Source: VFMC01 sp050248155 (GTDB lineage: Bacteria > Actinomycetota > Acidimicrobiia > Acidimicrobiales > Ilumatobacteraceae). From it: 64,000 nucleotides of DNA. The stretch's first letter is position 1. Every line of letters starts with the position of its first letter. The stretch is taken from contig JBFWSW010000002.1 in the NCBI GenBank assembly GCA_050248155.1, positions 1-64,000 on the forward strand, in the 5' to 3' direction. The notes beneath the pieces were generated by a model. The model saw only the letters and a list, made by a program, of their open reading frames with translations. It did not search any database and had not been told where the DNA came from. The position numbers and the translations under genes were made by a program. Positions 24,309-33,282 of the stretch are shown one piece after another.

Positions 24309-25395
24309 CGGGGAACCAGCGCCGCGGGTTCACCACGAGCGCCTGCCGCACCTCGTGCGGTTGCAGGTCGCTCCGCTCCGACACGGTGCTCACCCAGTCA
24401 CGTTCGTTCCCGTCGGCCAGCGACGTGTGCGGCCAGTCCGATGCGAACACGAGGTTCTCCGCGCCCAGCGAGTCGATGAGCTCGCGTGCCCCGGCGTCGT
24501 CTGGGAAGGCAGCGACGAAGCACTGCCTCGCGAACTGCTGAGTCGGGAGCCCCCCGTCGCTGCGGGCGCCGAAGCGGTCGTCCAACAGCGACAGCCACGG
24601 CGAGATCCATCGCAGGTGCGTCTCGGCGATCCCGACGCGCAAGGTGGGGTGGCGTGCGAGCACCCCGCCGAGCACGATGTCGGCCAGTCCGAGCTGCGCC
24701 TCGACGACGTGTGCGGCGAGGTACAGCATGCGCCACGTCTGCGCGCGCGCCAGACCGCTCGTGCGCGCTGCAGCGGTGAGCGACGAGTCCTGGAACGTGA
24801 CGGTCACGTCGAGGTCGGCGGCAGCGGCCCACACGCGGTCGAGCTCGCGGTCGCTCAGCGCGTACGGCGACGGGGCGACGAAGCTGGCCAAGAGCACGCC
24901 GAGCCCGAGGTGCTCGCGTGCGTGGCGCAACTCTCGTTCGGCAGCGATCGGATGGTTGAGCGGGACGATCATCGCGGCGCACAGCCGGTCGGGCGCTGCG
25001 GCGGTGACCGCAGCTGCGAACCTGTTGTACGCGCGCGCGTGCGCAGCGGCGTGCTCGGCATCGCGGATCGAGTGCATGCCGGCCATGGCGGCCGTGGGGT
25101 AGATGATCTCGGCCTCGGTCCCCGTCCGGTCGAGGCGCGCCAAGCGCCGGCCGGGGTCGACGCTCGCTGCGTGCAGGTCGCACACGCCGTCGGCGACCTC
25201 GCCGTCGGGTCGGTACAGCGAGCCGAACCCCGCATGGGTGGGTGAGCCGGGGTGGAGGTCGCCGCCGACGTCCAGCAGCAGCCGACCTCCGTCGGCCACC
25301 AGGCGCGGCGCGGCGTCGCGCCAGGCGGGGTCGGCGTACTCGACCCACAGACGGAGCGGCTCGAGGAAGTGGGTGTCGCAGTCGACGGAGCGCAT
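24295..25395 (-). CDS. Amidohydrolase (ACMSD-like), second paralogue
   Basis: A 366-residue Amidohydro_2 protein. MRSVDCDTHFLEPLRLWVEY gives the DxH metal motif and ENLVFASDWPHTS the catalytic Asp. The middle His position reads VTFQDSSL, so one metal ligand may be Gln or supplied elsewhere. RVGIAETHLRWISPWL corresponds to the helix after the third ligand. ATG 25395 lies 25 bases from a class A operator shared with the divergent isomerase gene. It is a clear relative of the protein at 22766 but on the other strand, so this looks like divergence of duplicated genes. Confidence 0.85.
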   Translation of the reverse strand: MRSVDCDTHFLEPLRLWVEYADPAWRDAAPRLVADGGRLLLDVGGDLHPGSPTHAGFGSLYRPDGEVADGVCDLHAASVDPGRRLARLDRTGTEAEIIYPTAAMAGMHSIRDAEHAAAHARAYNRFAAAVTAAAPDRLCAAMIVPLNHPIAAERELRHAREHLGLGVLLASFVAPSPYALSDRELDRVWAAAADLDVTVTFQDSSLTAAARTSGLARAQTWRMLYLAAHVVEAQLGLADIVLGGVLARHPTLRVGIAETHLRWISPWLSLLDDRFGARSDGGLPTQQFARQCFVAAFPDDAGARELIDSLGAENLVFASDWPHTSLADGNERDWVSTVSERSDLQPHEVRQALVVNPRRWFPVSAP

Positions 25396-25419
25396 GGCTT
25401 GAGTCGGGACGGAGCCTAC

Positions 25420-25433
25420 CAAACGACCGTTGC
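25420..25433. promoter_or_regulatory. Class A operator CAAACG-AC-CGTTGC
   Basis: Centred in the 51-base gap between two divergent genes (starts 25395 and 25447). Its left side extends to CTACCAAACG, which is also the left arm of the class B palindromes. Confidence 0.75.
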
Positions 25434-25446
25434 ATATGCTGGGGCC

Positions 25447-26271
25447 ATGGTTCCGCAGCTTCCCATCCCGTCGGCCGCGGGCGACCGCTTCTCGGTGTGC
25501 GAGCACGTCGTGCGGCTCGGCGACATCGCCCAGGACGTCGCAGCCGCGGTCGAGGCCGGCGCACGCGGCTTCAGCGTGAACGCGTCGGACCTCGGCTCGT
25601 TCTCGGTGGCCGAGGCGGCCGACGTGCTCACCGACGCCGGCCTGGCGGTGACGAGCTTCATCGATCCGAGCGTCATGCGCCTCGGACCGGCTGCCCCCGA
25701 CCTCGACGCCGTCGCCCGCGCCGCCGATGCCGCTGCCGAGCTCGGCGCGCCGGCGATCCTGTTCATCTCCGGCGCGCTGGGAGGTCGCCGGGTGGCCGAC
25801 GCCGACGCGCAGCTGGTCGACTCGCTCGGTGCCATCGCCGCACGGATCGCGCCGAGCGGCGTGCACGCGATGCTCGAGCCGCTCCATCCGATCGCTCGCG
25901 ACCTGTCGTACGTGCACACCATGCGGCACGCGGTCGCGCTCGTCGAGCAGGTGCCGTCGGCGAGGTTGGTGATCGACACCGGCGCGTCGTGGTGGGAGCC
26001 CACCTTGGTCGACGAGGTCGTCGCACATCTCGACCTGGTCGTCGCGGTGCAGATCACCGGCGTGAGGGGTGCTGACCTGGCGAAGCGCACCTACGTCCGC
26101 GAAGCCTGCAGCACCGACGGCGAGGTGCCCGTGGGCGACATCGCGCGCGATCTCGTCGCAGCCGGCTACTCGGGCTGGTTCGAGCACGAGGTGCTCGCCC
26201 CGTTCGACCGGGACGAGCGCGTCGAGGTGCTGCGCGCCGACCGGCAGTGGTTCGCCGGCCTCTGGAGCTGA
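25447..26271 (+). CDS. Sugar phosphate isomerase/epimerase-like TIM barrel (AP endonuclease 2 family)
   Basis: The 274-residue product has the xylose-isomerase-like barrel pattern: CEHVVRLGDIAQDVAAAVEA, AILFISGALGG, HAMLEPLHP with the first metal Glu, RLVIDTGASWWEP with Asp, and GWFEHEVLAP with the last Glu. Members isomerise sugars or cyclic polyols, or act in inositol and aromatic catabolism. It starts at ATG 25447, only 14 bases after a class A operator, so repressor binding would cover the transcription start. What it isomerises in this pathway is unknown. Confidence 0.8.
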   Translation: MVPQLPIPSAAGDRFSVCEHVVRLGDIAQDVAAAVEAGARGFSVNASDLGSFSVAEAADVLTDAGLAVTSFIDPSVMRLGPAAPDLDAVARAADAAAELGAPAILFISGALGGRRVADADAQLVDSLGAIAARIAPSGVHAMLEPLHPIARDLSYVHTMRHAVALVEQVPSARLVIDTGASWWEPTLVDEVVAHLDLVVAVQITGVRGADLAKRTYVREACSTDGEVPVGDIARDLVAAGYSGWFEHEVLAPFDRDERVEVLRADRQWFAGLWS

Positions 26272-26274
26272 GGG

Positions 26275-27954
26275 TCAGGGGGCCGTCAGGCGCAGCGTCA
26301 CGCACGACGCGTGGTCGGCGTCGTGCCAGATGGTCTGCGTGGCCTCCTCCGCCGGGCCGTCACCCCAGCGGCGGCCGGTGCCCGGGTTCACGTCGTAGCG
26401 CGGGAAGTTGCTGCTCGCCACGCGCACGCGGATGCGATGGCCCTCGAGGAACCGGTGCCCGATCTCGCCCAGCGCCACCTCCACCCACGTCGTGCCCTCG
26501 ACTGCCTCCACGCGCTGGATGCCGTCGCAGATCTTCAGCGAGCGACCGTCGGGGTGCACGTCCGACACCGTCACGTCGAAGTCCGCGCTCGTCGCGCTCG
26601 AGCCCACCGCGAGCCGGGCGGTCACCCGACCGACGACGTCGAGCGCTTGCTCCAACGGGTCGCCCGTGTACACGAGCACGTCGTCGCGCGCCTCGACGTC
26701 GCGCTGGTCGACAGCTCCCTGCGGGAACGACGACTCGAGCACGAGATGTGCACCGCCCGCAGTCGGCACCGGATCGTCGGGGTCGTGCACGAAGGTGTCG
26801 GGCTGCTCGCCGGCGGCCGGAGCGTCGGACGTGAGGCGTCCTCCAGCGCGCAGGTACAGGTCGTGCGTCGTCGCGGCGGGTGGCCAGGTGTCGCCGTTGT
26901 GCCACGTGTTCGAACCCGTCACGAAGTAGCGGACCGGCGCGATCGGGCGGCCGGTGCCGCCGTCGTCCTTCAGCCAGCGGTCGAACCAGTTGACGAGCAG
27001 CGCGTCGAGGTCGGTCGCGGCGGCCACCCCGAGGTCGAGGTCGCCGATGCGCGCGGTGCCCAGCAGCGCTGTGCGCGGCGCGTAGTGGCCCCACGGTCCG
27101 ATGAACAGGTGCTGGTTCGCGCGAGCGTGCTCCGTGGCGGCGCGCTCGCGCATGCCCACGAAGTTGCGCAAGGTGCCGACGAGGAACTGGTCGAACCAGC
27201 ACGACACGTGCAGCACCGGCAGGTCGATCTGTTCGTAGTGGCTCGTCACGTCGATGCGGTCCCAGTACTCGTCCGGGCCGTCGTGATCCATCCAGTCGAA
27301 GAAGTACGGGATCGCGTCGGGGATGCGGGTGTCGGCAAATCGGTCGTGCATCGCCCGGCGCGAGCTGCCGCCGATGTCGTCGAGGGCGCCGCGCAACTCG
27401 TCCCACAGCTCTCGGCGTTCCGCCGGCGCCACCCGCGCCAGGTTCCCCGATGCCAACGCGTACAGCGCGATCGACAGCAGCGAGCCGAGCTCGAACGCCC
27501 CTCCGCGGTAGCTGCGGCCGTCGCGGTAGTCGGCACTCGCCTGGAACGGTGCGATCGTGGTGAGGTGCGGCGGCCGGGCCTTCGCCGCCTGCCACTGCGC
27601 GGCAGCCATGTACGAGCTGCCGAACATGCCGACCTTGCCGGTCGACCACGGCTGGCTCGCCGCCCATTCGATCGTGTCGTAGCCGTCGTCGGCCTCGTTC
27701 ACGAACGGGTAGAACTCGCCGTCGGACTTGAATCGGCCGCGCACGTCCTGGACGACCACCGAGTAGCCGGCCTTGGCGGCGCGCATGGGGTTCATCACGA
27801 AGATCGTGCCGACCAACTGGTCCTTCGAGTACGGCGTGCGTTCGAGCAACGTCGGCGCCGGCCCTCCGGCCGGGCGGTAGACGTCGGCACGCAGGATGGT
27901 CCCGTCACGCATCGGCACGGCGACGTCGGACTCGACGACGATCTCAGCGGTCAT
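26275..27954 (-). CDS. CocE/NonD-family serine hydrolase (X-Pro dipeptidyl-peptidase-like)
   Basis: The 559-residue enzyme begins VPMRDGTILRADVYRP, then RTPYSK, VVQDVRGRFKSDGEFYPF and the nucleophile elbow KVGMFGSSYMAAAQW, with Ser in GSSY. An LLHVSCWFDQ-like stretch and HLFIGPWGHY carry the acid and His, and the last 200 residues form the C-terminal jelly-roll (X-Pro_C). Family members hydrolyse esters such as cocaine or acylases of amides. ATG 27954 follows a GGGGGATG ribosome site. It is divergent from a third amidohydrolase with a class A operator between. Confidence 0.9.
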   Translation of the reverse strand: MTAEIVVESDVAVPMRDGTILRADVYRPAGGPAPTLLERTPYSKDQLVGTIFVMNPMRAAKAGYSVVVQDVRGRFKSDGEFYPFVNEADDGYDTIEWAASQPWSTGKVGMFGSSYMAAAQWQAAKARPPHLTTIAPFQASADYRDGRSYRGGAFELGSLLSIALYALASGNLARVAPAERRELWDELRGALDDIGGSSRRAMHDRFADTRIPDAIPYFFDWMDHDGPDEYWDRIDVTSHYEQIDLPVLHVSCWFDQFLVGTLRNFVGMRERAATEHARANQHLFIGPWGHYAPRTALLGTARIGDLDLGVAAATDLDALLVNWFDRWLKDDGGTGRPIAPVRYFVTGSNTWHNGDTWPPAATTHDLYLRAGGRLTSDAPAAGEQPDTFVHDPDDPVPTAGGAHLVLESSFPQGAVDQRDVEARDDVLVYTGDPLEQALDVVGRVTARLAVGSSATSADFDVTVSDVHPDGRSLKICDGIQRVEAVEGTTWVEVALGEIGHRFLEGHRIRVRVASSNFPRYDVNPGTGRRWGDGPAEEATQTIWHDADHASCVTLRLTAP

Positions 27955-27967
27955 GGCATCCCCCAGA

Positions 27968-27981
27968 CAACCGGTTGATTG
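27968..27981. promoter_or_regulatory. Class A operator CAACCG-GT-TGATTG
   Basis: Lies 13 bases before the CocE start and 53 before the amidohydrolase start at 28034, between divergent genes. Confidence 0.65.
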
Positions 27982-28033
27982 GTACGTGAAGTAGGGTACT
28001 TGACCGACCGTTCGGACACCCAAGGAGACCCTC

Positions 28034-28918
28034 GTGGCGATCCCAGAGCTGAGTACGCCGATCATCGACTGCCTGTCGATGGTGTGGCCGGGGGGCATCG
28101 GCGCGTCGATGCCCATCCCTCGCGAGGCCTTCCGCGACGACGAGAGCCTCGAGGCCTGGCCGTCCACGGGCATCGTGAACTACCTGTTCAAGGGCGCGCA
28201 GGAGCGTTCGCAGCTCGCGCACGACCCGCTGAGGGTCGTCGAGCAGTACGACCGGTGGAACATCGCCGCCGGACTCACCCTGGTGGCGATGGACGACATC
28301 GAAGCCGTGGTGGCAGCCATCGCGCCGGTCTCAAATCGGTTCCTCCTCGGGGTGCGCGCCAACCCGCACGAGGGGATGCGAGCTGTTCGGAGGCTGGAGG
28401 AACTGGTCGGTCGGTACCCCCAGATCAAGGCGTGCTCGATCTCGCCGCACATGCTGTGGCCGCCGTTGCCGCCGAACTCGAAGGAGTACTACCCGCTGTA
28501 CGCGAAGTGCGTCGAGCTCGGGTTGCCCGTCTACATCAACGTCGGCATCCCCGGCCCGCGCGTGCTCGGCGAGTGTCAGAACCCGATGTACCTCGACGAG
28601 GTCTGCTGGTTCTTCCCCGAGTTGAAGGTCGTCATGAAGCACGGCGGTGAGCCCTGGGCCGACCTGTGCGTGAAGCTCATGCTGAAGTGGCCGAACCTGT
28701 ACTTCGCGACCTCGGCATTCGCGCCGAAGTACTACCCGCAGGAGATCGTCCACTACGCGAACACACGGGGGACCCACAAGGTGCTCTTCGCCGGGTATTG
28801 GCCGAACCTCTCGTACGAGGACGTCTTCGGTCAGCTCGGCGAGCTGCCGTTGCGCGACCACGTGTGGCAGGCGTTCCTCCACGACAACGCGGCGCGGGTG
28901 TTCGGGGTCGACGCGTGA
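28034..28918 (+). CDS. Degenerate amidohydrolase-like protein with metal ligands lost
   Basis: The 294-residue product has the length and strand order of short Amidohydro_2 proteins, but the first motif reads PIIDCLSMVWPGG with no DxH pair, the inner strand is VYINVGIPGPR without His, and the last motif is KVLFAGYWPNLSYED without the SDxP Asp. Only VVMKHGGEPW keeps a His. It is thus probably not a normal zinc enzyme; it may be a metal-free decarboxylase or a binding subunit. Start is GTG after AAGGAG. Its stop overlaps the next start (GTGA). Confidence 0.75.
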   Translation: MAIPELSTPIIDCLSMVWPGGIGASMPIPREAFRDDESLEAWPSTGIVNYLFKGAQERSQLAHDPLRVVEQYDRWNIAAGLTLVAMDDIEAVVAAIAPVSNRFLLGVRANPHEGMRAVRRLEELVGRYPQIKACSISPHMLWPPLPPNSKEYYPLYAKCVELGLPVYINVGIPGPRVLGECQNPMYLDEVCWFFPELKVVMKHGGEPWADLCVKLMLKWPNLYFATSAFAPKYYPQEIVHYANTRGTHKVLFAGYWPNLSYEDVFGQLGELPLRDHVWQAFLHDNAARVFGVDA

Positions 28919-29685
28919 CGGCACTGCTCGAGGGTGCGGCACTGGTCGTCGCCGGCGCAGGGTCGGGCCTCGGACGAGAGGTCGCCGAGGTCGCGTTGCG
29001 CGAGGGCGCGCGGGTGATGCTGGCGGCCCGCTCGGCTTCCACCCTGGTCGGGGTCGCGTCGGCGATCGATCCGGCCGGCGAGCGCACGGCCACCTGTGTC
29101 ACCGACCTCCGCGACCCCGAGGCGTGCTCCCGGCTCGTGCAGGCGACGGTGGCGGCTTTCGGTGGCCTCGATGCGGTGGTGACGTGCGCGGTCGCCGGCG
29201 ACGACCTCGTTGGCGGGCTCGACGGGGCCGACCTGGCCGAGTGGCGGTCGCTCATGGAGACCAACCTCTACGGCGCGATGAACGTCGTGGCCGCAGCGAT
29301 CCCGGCGATGACCTCGGGCGGTTCGATCGTGTTCATCGGTTCGCAGGCAGCGTTCTACCCGAACGTCGTGCAGACGGGGTATGCGGCGTCGAAGGGGGCG
29401 CTCGTGTCGGCCGCTCGGCACCTCGCGGCGGAGTTGGGACCGCGCGGCATCAGGGTGAACACGGTCGCTCCGGGATGGATGTGGGGGCCCTCGCTCGAGC
29501 GCAGCCTCGGCGCGGCCACGGGCGACGCGCAGGCCACGATCGCGATGGTCGGCAAACGCCTGCCGTTGCGCACCGTCGCCGAGGACGGCGACGTCGCCGA
29601 AGCGGCCGCGTTCTTGTCGTCGCGACGAGCCAAGTCGATCACCGGGCAGTGCTTGCTGGTGAACTCCGGCGAGTACCCGGGATAG
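28915..29685 (+). CDS. Short-chain dehydrogenase/reductase
   Basis: This 256-residue classical SDR shows the cofactor motif VVAGAGSGLGREV near residue 10, a NAG-like region changed to TCAVAGDD, the catalytic Ser in FIGSQAAF and the Tyr/Lys pair in TGYAASKGALVS. It probably oxidises a secondary alcohol or reduces a ketone on a CoA or alicyclic intermediate. The GTG start overlaps the stop of the amidohydrolase-like gene, so the two are co-translated. A 55-base gap follows before the converging ligase gene. Confidence 0.85.
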   Translation: MTALLEGAALVVAGAGSGLGREVAEVALREGARVMLAARSASTLVGVASAIDPAGERTATCVTDLRDPEACSRLVQATVAAFGGLDAVVTCAVAGDDLVGGLDGADLAEWRSLMETNLYGAMNVVAAAIPAMTSGGSIVFIGSQAAFYPNVVQTGYAASKGALVSAARHLAAELGPRGIRVNTVAPGWMWGPSLERSLGAATGDAQATIAMVGKRLPLRTVAEDGDVAEAAAFLSSRRAKSITGQCLLVNSGEYPG

Positions 29686-29740
29686 GTCGTCGATCACGGT
29701 CAGGACATCGCCGCAGACGCTTGGCTGCGACACACGCCGC

Positions 29741-31255
29741 TCAGCGCCTGGTGCGGGCTGCGAACTCCTGTTTCAGCTTCCGCTTGAACAGCTTGCCCGT
29801 GTCCTCGCGGGGGAGCTCATCGCGGATCTCGACGACCGTGGGGACCTTCATGCGGGCGACGCGCTCGGACAACCACGCCTGCACGGCCTCGCCGCTCAAC
29901 TGGGCACCCGACTGCGGCTGGACGACCGCTGCCAGCACCTCGCCCAGGTCCTCGTCGGGGATGCCGAACACGGCGCAGTCCAGCACGCCGGGCATGCCGA
30001 TGAGGACGTGCTCGATCTCGGCCGGGTAGACGTTCGCGCCACCGACGATCACCATGTCGCTCTTGCGGTCGGTGAGGTACAAGTAGCCCTCGTCGTCGAG
30101 GTAGCCCATGTCGCCACAGGTCACGAGGTCGCCGCGCTGGATGCCCTGCCGCTTCTCGTCGTTGCCGTGGTAGGTGAACGGGCTCGTGCCACGGATCCAC
30201 ATCGCGATCTCGCCGACCGTGCCCGCCGGCACCTCGTTGCCGTCGTCGTCGAGCACGCGGATCACGGCGCCCTCGACAGGTCGCCCGACGGTGCCCGGGT
30301 GTGCAAGCGCCTCCTCCGACGTGACGAACGTCGCGATCAGGCCGAGCTCGCTGGCGGCGTAGAACTCGTAGATGATCGGACCCCACCACTCGATCATCGC
30401 CTGCTTCACCTCGGGCGGGCACGGGGCAGCACCGTGCGACACGAGCTCGAGCGAGCTGACGTCGTAGCGGGCGCGCGCCTCGTGTGGCAGCTTCAGGAGC
30501 CGGACGAACATCGTCGGCACCATCTGGACGTTGTTGATCCTGAACCGCTCGATGGTCGCGAGGTACTCCTCGGGATCGAACCGGTCCATCAGCGCGAGGA
30601 ACCCGCCGGCGGCGAGCGCCGCCATCGAGAAGCCGAAGGGGGCCGCGTGGTAGACGGGTGCGGCGACGATGGTGCGCATCCCAGGGCCGACGCGCAGCTG
30701 CTGGAACATCGTGGCCATCGCGGCGCGGCCCTCGTCGGACAGCGGCGCGCGGCGCACCCCTTTGGGCTGACCGGTCGTGCCGGACGTGTAGTTCATGCTG
30801 AACTCGGGCGTCTGCGGCGGTTCGACCCACGGGTCGAACCGAGCGAGCCACGGTCCCCACTCCTCCGTGCCCGGCGCGGGGCACGGAGCGTTCGAGGTCG
30901 CGCGCCGTGACGGGACCGTCGGCACCGAGATGACGGTGACATCCTCGGGCACCCCGCCCTCGATCGACGCGAGCAGGTCGCAGTGGGCCACCAGCACGCG
31001 GGCGCCCGAATCCTCGAGGACGTAGCGGGCTTCGTCGCGCTTGAAGTGCCAGTTGACGGGCACGACCAGCGCGCCCAGCGTGGCCGTCGCGATCGCGGCC
31101 TCGTACATCGTGACGTCGTTGCGGAGGAAGGTCGCCACCACGTCGCCTCGCCCGACGCCGAGTGACGCGAGCCCGCGTGCCGCGCGAGCGCCGCGGTCGT
31201 AGATGGTCTCTCGCGCGGTGAACTCGTCGCCGAACTGGATGCCGGCCGCAGTCAT
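29741..31255 (-). CDS. Acyl-CoA synthetase / AMP-dependent ligase (FadD-like)
   Basis: The 504-residue ligase has the adenylate P-loop YTSGTTGQPKGV at about 156-167, EFYAASELGL as the A5 motif, GDMGYLDDEGYLYLTDR as A7-A8, and the C-terminal Lys in PREDTGKLFKRKLK. These features define ATP-dependent CoA ligases for fatty, aromatic or ring-derived acids. ATG 31255 is chosen because family similarity starts there. It is divergent from the SMP-30 gene; the 229-base gap carries two class A operators, the left one nearer this gene. The acid it activates is unknown. Confidence 0.9.
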   Translation of the reverse strand: MTAAGIQFGDEFTARETIYDRGARAARGLASLGVGRGDVVATFLRNDVTMYEAAIATATLGALVVPVNWHFKRDEARYVLEDSGARVLVAHCDLLASIEGGVPEDVTVISVPTVPSRRATSNAPCPAPGTEEWGPWLARFDPWVEPPQTPEFSMNYTSGTTGQPKGVRRAPLSDEGRAAMATMFQQLRVGPGMRTIVAAPVYHAAPFGFSMAALAAGGFLALMDRFDPEEYLATIERFRINNVQMVPTMFVRLLKLPHEARARYDVSSLELVSHGAAPCPPEVKQAMIEWWGPIIYEFYAASELGLIATFVTSEEALAHPGTVGRPVEGAVIRVLDDDGNEVPAGTVGEIAMWIRGTSPFTYHGNDEKRQGIQRGDLVTCGDMGYLDDEGYLYLTDRKSDMVIVGGANVYPAEIEHVLIGMPGVLDCAVFGIPDEDLGEVLAAVVQPQSGAQLSGEAVQAWLSERVARMKVPTVVEIRDELPREDTGKLFKRKLKQEFAARTRR

Positions 31256-31333
31256 CGGGCCAGCCTCTCCGGTTCCTGATGTGGTCGTCAACTCGCCCCC
31301 TGCGCGTTCATCGGACGGAACCTGATCACAAAA

Positions 31334-31347
31334 CAATCAGTTGGTTG
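31334..31347. promoter_or_regulatory. Class A operator CAATCA-GT-TGGTTG
   Basis: Upstream of the FadD-like ligase (79 bases from its start), in a divergent gap that holds a second site at 31431. Confidence 0.75.
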
Positions 31348-31430
31348 CATCATGTCGGAGCCCCGGAGCGAGCGTCAAGCGGGCTGGTCACCGGCGTTGA
31401 CCGGCGACGGCGAAGGCGCCTATCGTTTCC

Positions 31431-31444
31431 CAAACCGCCGGTTG
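31431..31444. promoter_or_regulatory. Class A operator CAAACC-GC-CGGTTG
   Basis: Lies 40 bases before the GTG of the SMP-30 gene. Having one site per promoter in the same gap argues that the sites mark promoters, not merely gaps. Confidence 0.75.
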
Positions 31445-31484
31445 TTCGAATTGTGCACCGGTCAGACCCACGAGGAGGGCGGAC

Positions 31485-32339
31485 GTGACCACCAACCTGG
31501 AAGCCCGGCCGCTGGTCATGGACCAGCTCGAGTTCGCCGAGGGCCTCCGCTGGCACGACGGCGCGTTGTGGCTGTCGGACCTGTTCGGGCACGCCGTCCA
31601 CACGATCACCGATGGCCGGCTCGAACGCCGGCTGCAGCTGCCCGACGACGAACCGTCGGGGCTGGGATTCCTCCCTGACGGCACCCCGATCGTGGTCGCG
31701 ATGAAGTCGCGCCAACTGCGCAGCATCGGAAGCGGCAGCGCGCAGCTGTACGCGGAGATGTCGGGAGCTGCCACGTCGGAGTGCAACGACATGTACGTCG
31801 ACGCGCACGGCCGTGCGTACGTGTCGACCTTCGGGTACGACCTCCGTAGCGGGGAAGAGCCCAAGCCGGGCACCGTCGTCCTCGTGCGTCCGGGCGAGGA
31901 CGCCGTCGTCGCGGCAGGTGACCTGATCTTCCCGAACGGCATGGTCGCGAGCCCCGACGGCCGCACGTTCATCGTCGCCCAGCTGTTCGGCGAAGAGCTG
32001 ACCGCCTACGACGTCGAGGCGGACGGGAGCCTCACCAACCGCCGTGTGTTCGCGTCGCTGCCGGGCCGGGCTCCAGACGGGCTGGCGATCGATGCCGAGG
32101 GCGGCGTGTGGGTTGCGACCTCCACCGGTGGCTCGTGCATCCGGGTCGTCGACGGGGGCGAGATCACCCACGAGATCTCCTTCGGCGAGGAGTGGGTGAC
32201 GAGTTGTGCACTGGGTGGCGAGGACGGGCGAACGCTGTTCGTGGCGTCGGCGCAGACCACCCTCGACGACTGGTTGGCCGGCAGATCCGTGTCACACATC
32301 CGGACGGTCGCGGTCGACGTTCCGGCGCCGGGCGCCTGA
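31485..32339 (+). CDS. SMP-30/gluconolactonase-like beta-propeller lactonase
   Basis: The 284-residue protein has the six-bladed propeller pattern of the SMP-30 family: LEFAEGLRWHDGALWLSDLF with the metal Glu, DEPSGLGFLPDGTPIVV, LIFPNGMVASPDGRTFIVAQ with Asn, and RAPDGLAIDAEGGVWVATST with Asp. Members open lactones such as sugar lactones or aldonolactones. A lactonase would fit Baeyer-Villiger-type oxidation by the flavin enzymes nearby, which is inference. GTG 31485 follows GAGGAGGG. Confidence 0.85.
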   Translation: MTTNLEARPLVMDQLEFAEGLRWHDGALWLSDLFGHAVHTITDGRLERRLQLPDDEPSGLGFLPDGTPIVVAMKSRQLRSIGSGSAQLYAEMSGAATSECNDMYVDAHGRAYVSTFGYDLRSGEEPKPGTVVLVRPGEDAVVAAGDLIFPNGMVASPDGRTFIVAQLFGEELTAYDVEADGSLTNRRVFASLPGRAPDGLAIDAEGGVWVATSTGGSCIRVVDGGEITHEISFGEEWVTSCALGGEDGRTLFVASAQTTLDDWLAGRSVSHIRTVAVDVPAPGA

Positions 32340-32414
32340 CCGGCTGCCACACCGAAGGTCTCCCCCAGATCGTGTCTCGCGTTGACGTCCAGTCCTTGGC
32401 GTACCTATCATCTC

Positions 32415-32432
32415 CTACCAAACGTCTGGTAG
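32415..32432. promoter_or_regulatory. Class B operator CTACCAAACGTCTGGTAG
   Basis: An 18-bp palindrome with one internal mismatch pair (perfect outer arms CTACCA/TGGTAG), 19 bases before the start at 32452. Its first 17 bases recur exactly at 55852-55868. The tighter spacing distinguishes it from class A sites. Confidence 0.75.
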
Positions 32433-32451
32433 AACTGGAGCGAATTGAGAG

Positions 32452-33282
32452 ATGTCGATGGCTGCCGTGAACGAGACCACGCTGGAGCTGGGCGACCTTC
32501 CCGTGGTCGTGCTGCGCCGCGGGTCCGGTCGGCCACTGCTGATGCTCCACGACGAGCTCGGCTTCCCGGGCTGGATGCGGTGGAACGAGCAGCTCGCCGG
32601 CTCACACGAGTTCGTCGTCCCCCTGCAACCTGGCTTCGGCCGCACGCCGCGCGTGCCGTGGCTGCGCGACTTCCGTGATCTCGCTGTCCTGTACACGCGG
32701 CTCGTCCGCGAGATGGGTCTCGCACCGGTCGACGTGATCGGCTTCTCGGCTGGCGCCTACATCGCAGCCGAGATGGCCGTGATGAACCCGGATCAGTTCG
32801 CGCGCATGGTGCTGGTCGGCCCGCTCGGCTTGCGTCCGCTCGACGGCGAGATCTTCGACTTCCTCGCCGTGACGATGACGACGCACGTGGCGGCCACGGT
32901 GAGCCACCACGAGGCTGAGGAGTTCGGGACGATGTACGGCGGGGAGGTCACGCCGGAGCAGTTCGAGCTCTTCGAAGCGGCACGCGGCGAGACCTCTCGT
33001 CTCGGCTGGGAACCGTTCATGTTCGACCCCAGCCTGCCGCACCACCTGGCCGGCATCGGTGATCTCCCGACCATGGTGGTGTGGGGCGACGAAGACCTCA
33101 TCGTCCCGCGAGGCGTGGTCGACGCGTATGCTGCCGCGTTGCCGGCCGCGCGGATCGAGATCATGCCCGGCGTCGGACATCGGCCGGAGATCGAGGACGT
33201 CGTCGGCTTCGTTGCATGCCTCTCGACCTTCCTCGGCGAACCTCCCCGCGCTGCGGCGGAACGAAAGGATCCAGCATGCTGA
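32452..33282 (+). CDS. Alpha/beta hydrolase, first of three paired with an LLM oxidoreductase
   Basis: This 276-residue serine hydrolase has the nucleophile elbow VDVIGFSAGAYIAAE (Ser in GFSAG), an acid in MVVWGDEDLIVPRG and a His in MPGVGHRPE. The cap is small. Together with the downstream LLM enzyme, whose ATG at 33276 overlaps its stop, it forms a two-gene unit; the same pairing recurs at 37670-39722 and 44553-46585. Likely it hydrolyses an ester, lactone or C-C bond of the flavin-enzyme product. It is preceded by a class B palindrome. Confidence 0.85.
   Translation: MSMAAVNETTLELGDLPVVVLRRGSGRPLLMLHDELGFPGWMRWNEQLAGSHEFVVPLQPGFGRTPRVPWLRDFRDLAVLYTRLVREMGLAPVDVIGFSAGAYIAAEMAVMNPDQFARMVLVGPLGLRPLDGEIFDFLAVTMTTHVAATVSHHEAEEFGTMYGGEVTPEQFELFEAARGETSRLGWEPFMFDPSLPHHLAGIGDLPTMVVWGDEDLIVPRGVVDAYAAALPAARIEIMPGVGHRPEIEDVVGFVACLSTFLGEPPRAAAERKDPAC

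Noticed and set aside
27995..28015. Further operator-like match (TTGACCGACCGTTCGG) before the amidohydrolase-like gene
   Set aside because: Half-sites do not align to either operator class at the required spacing; a true site already lies at 27968.
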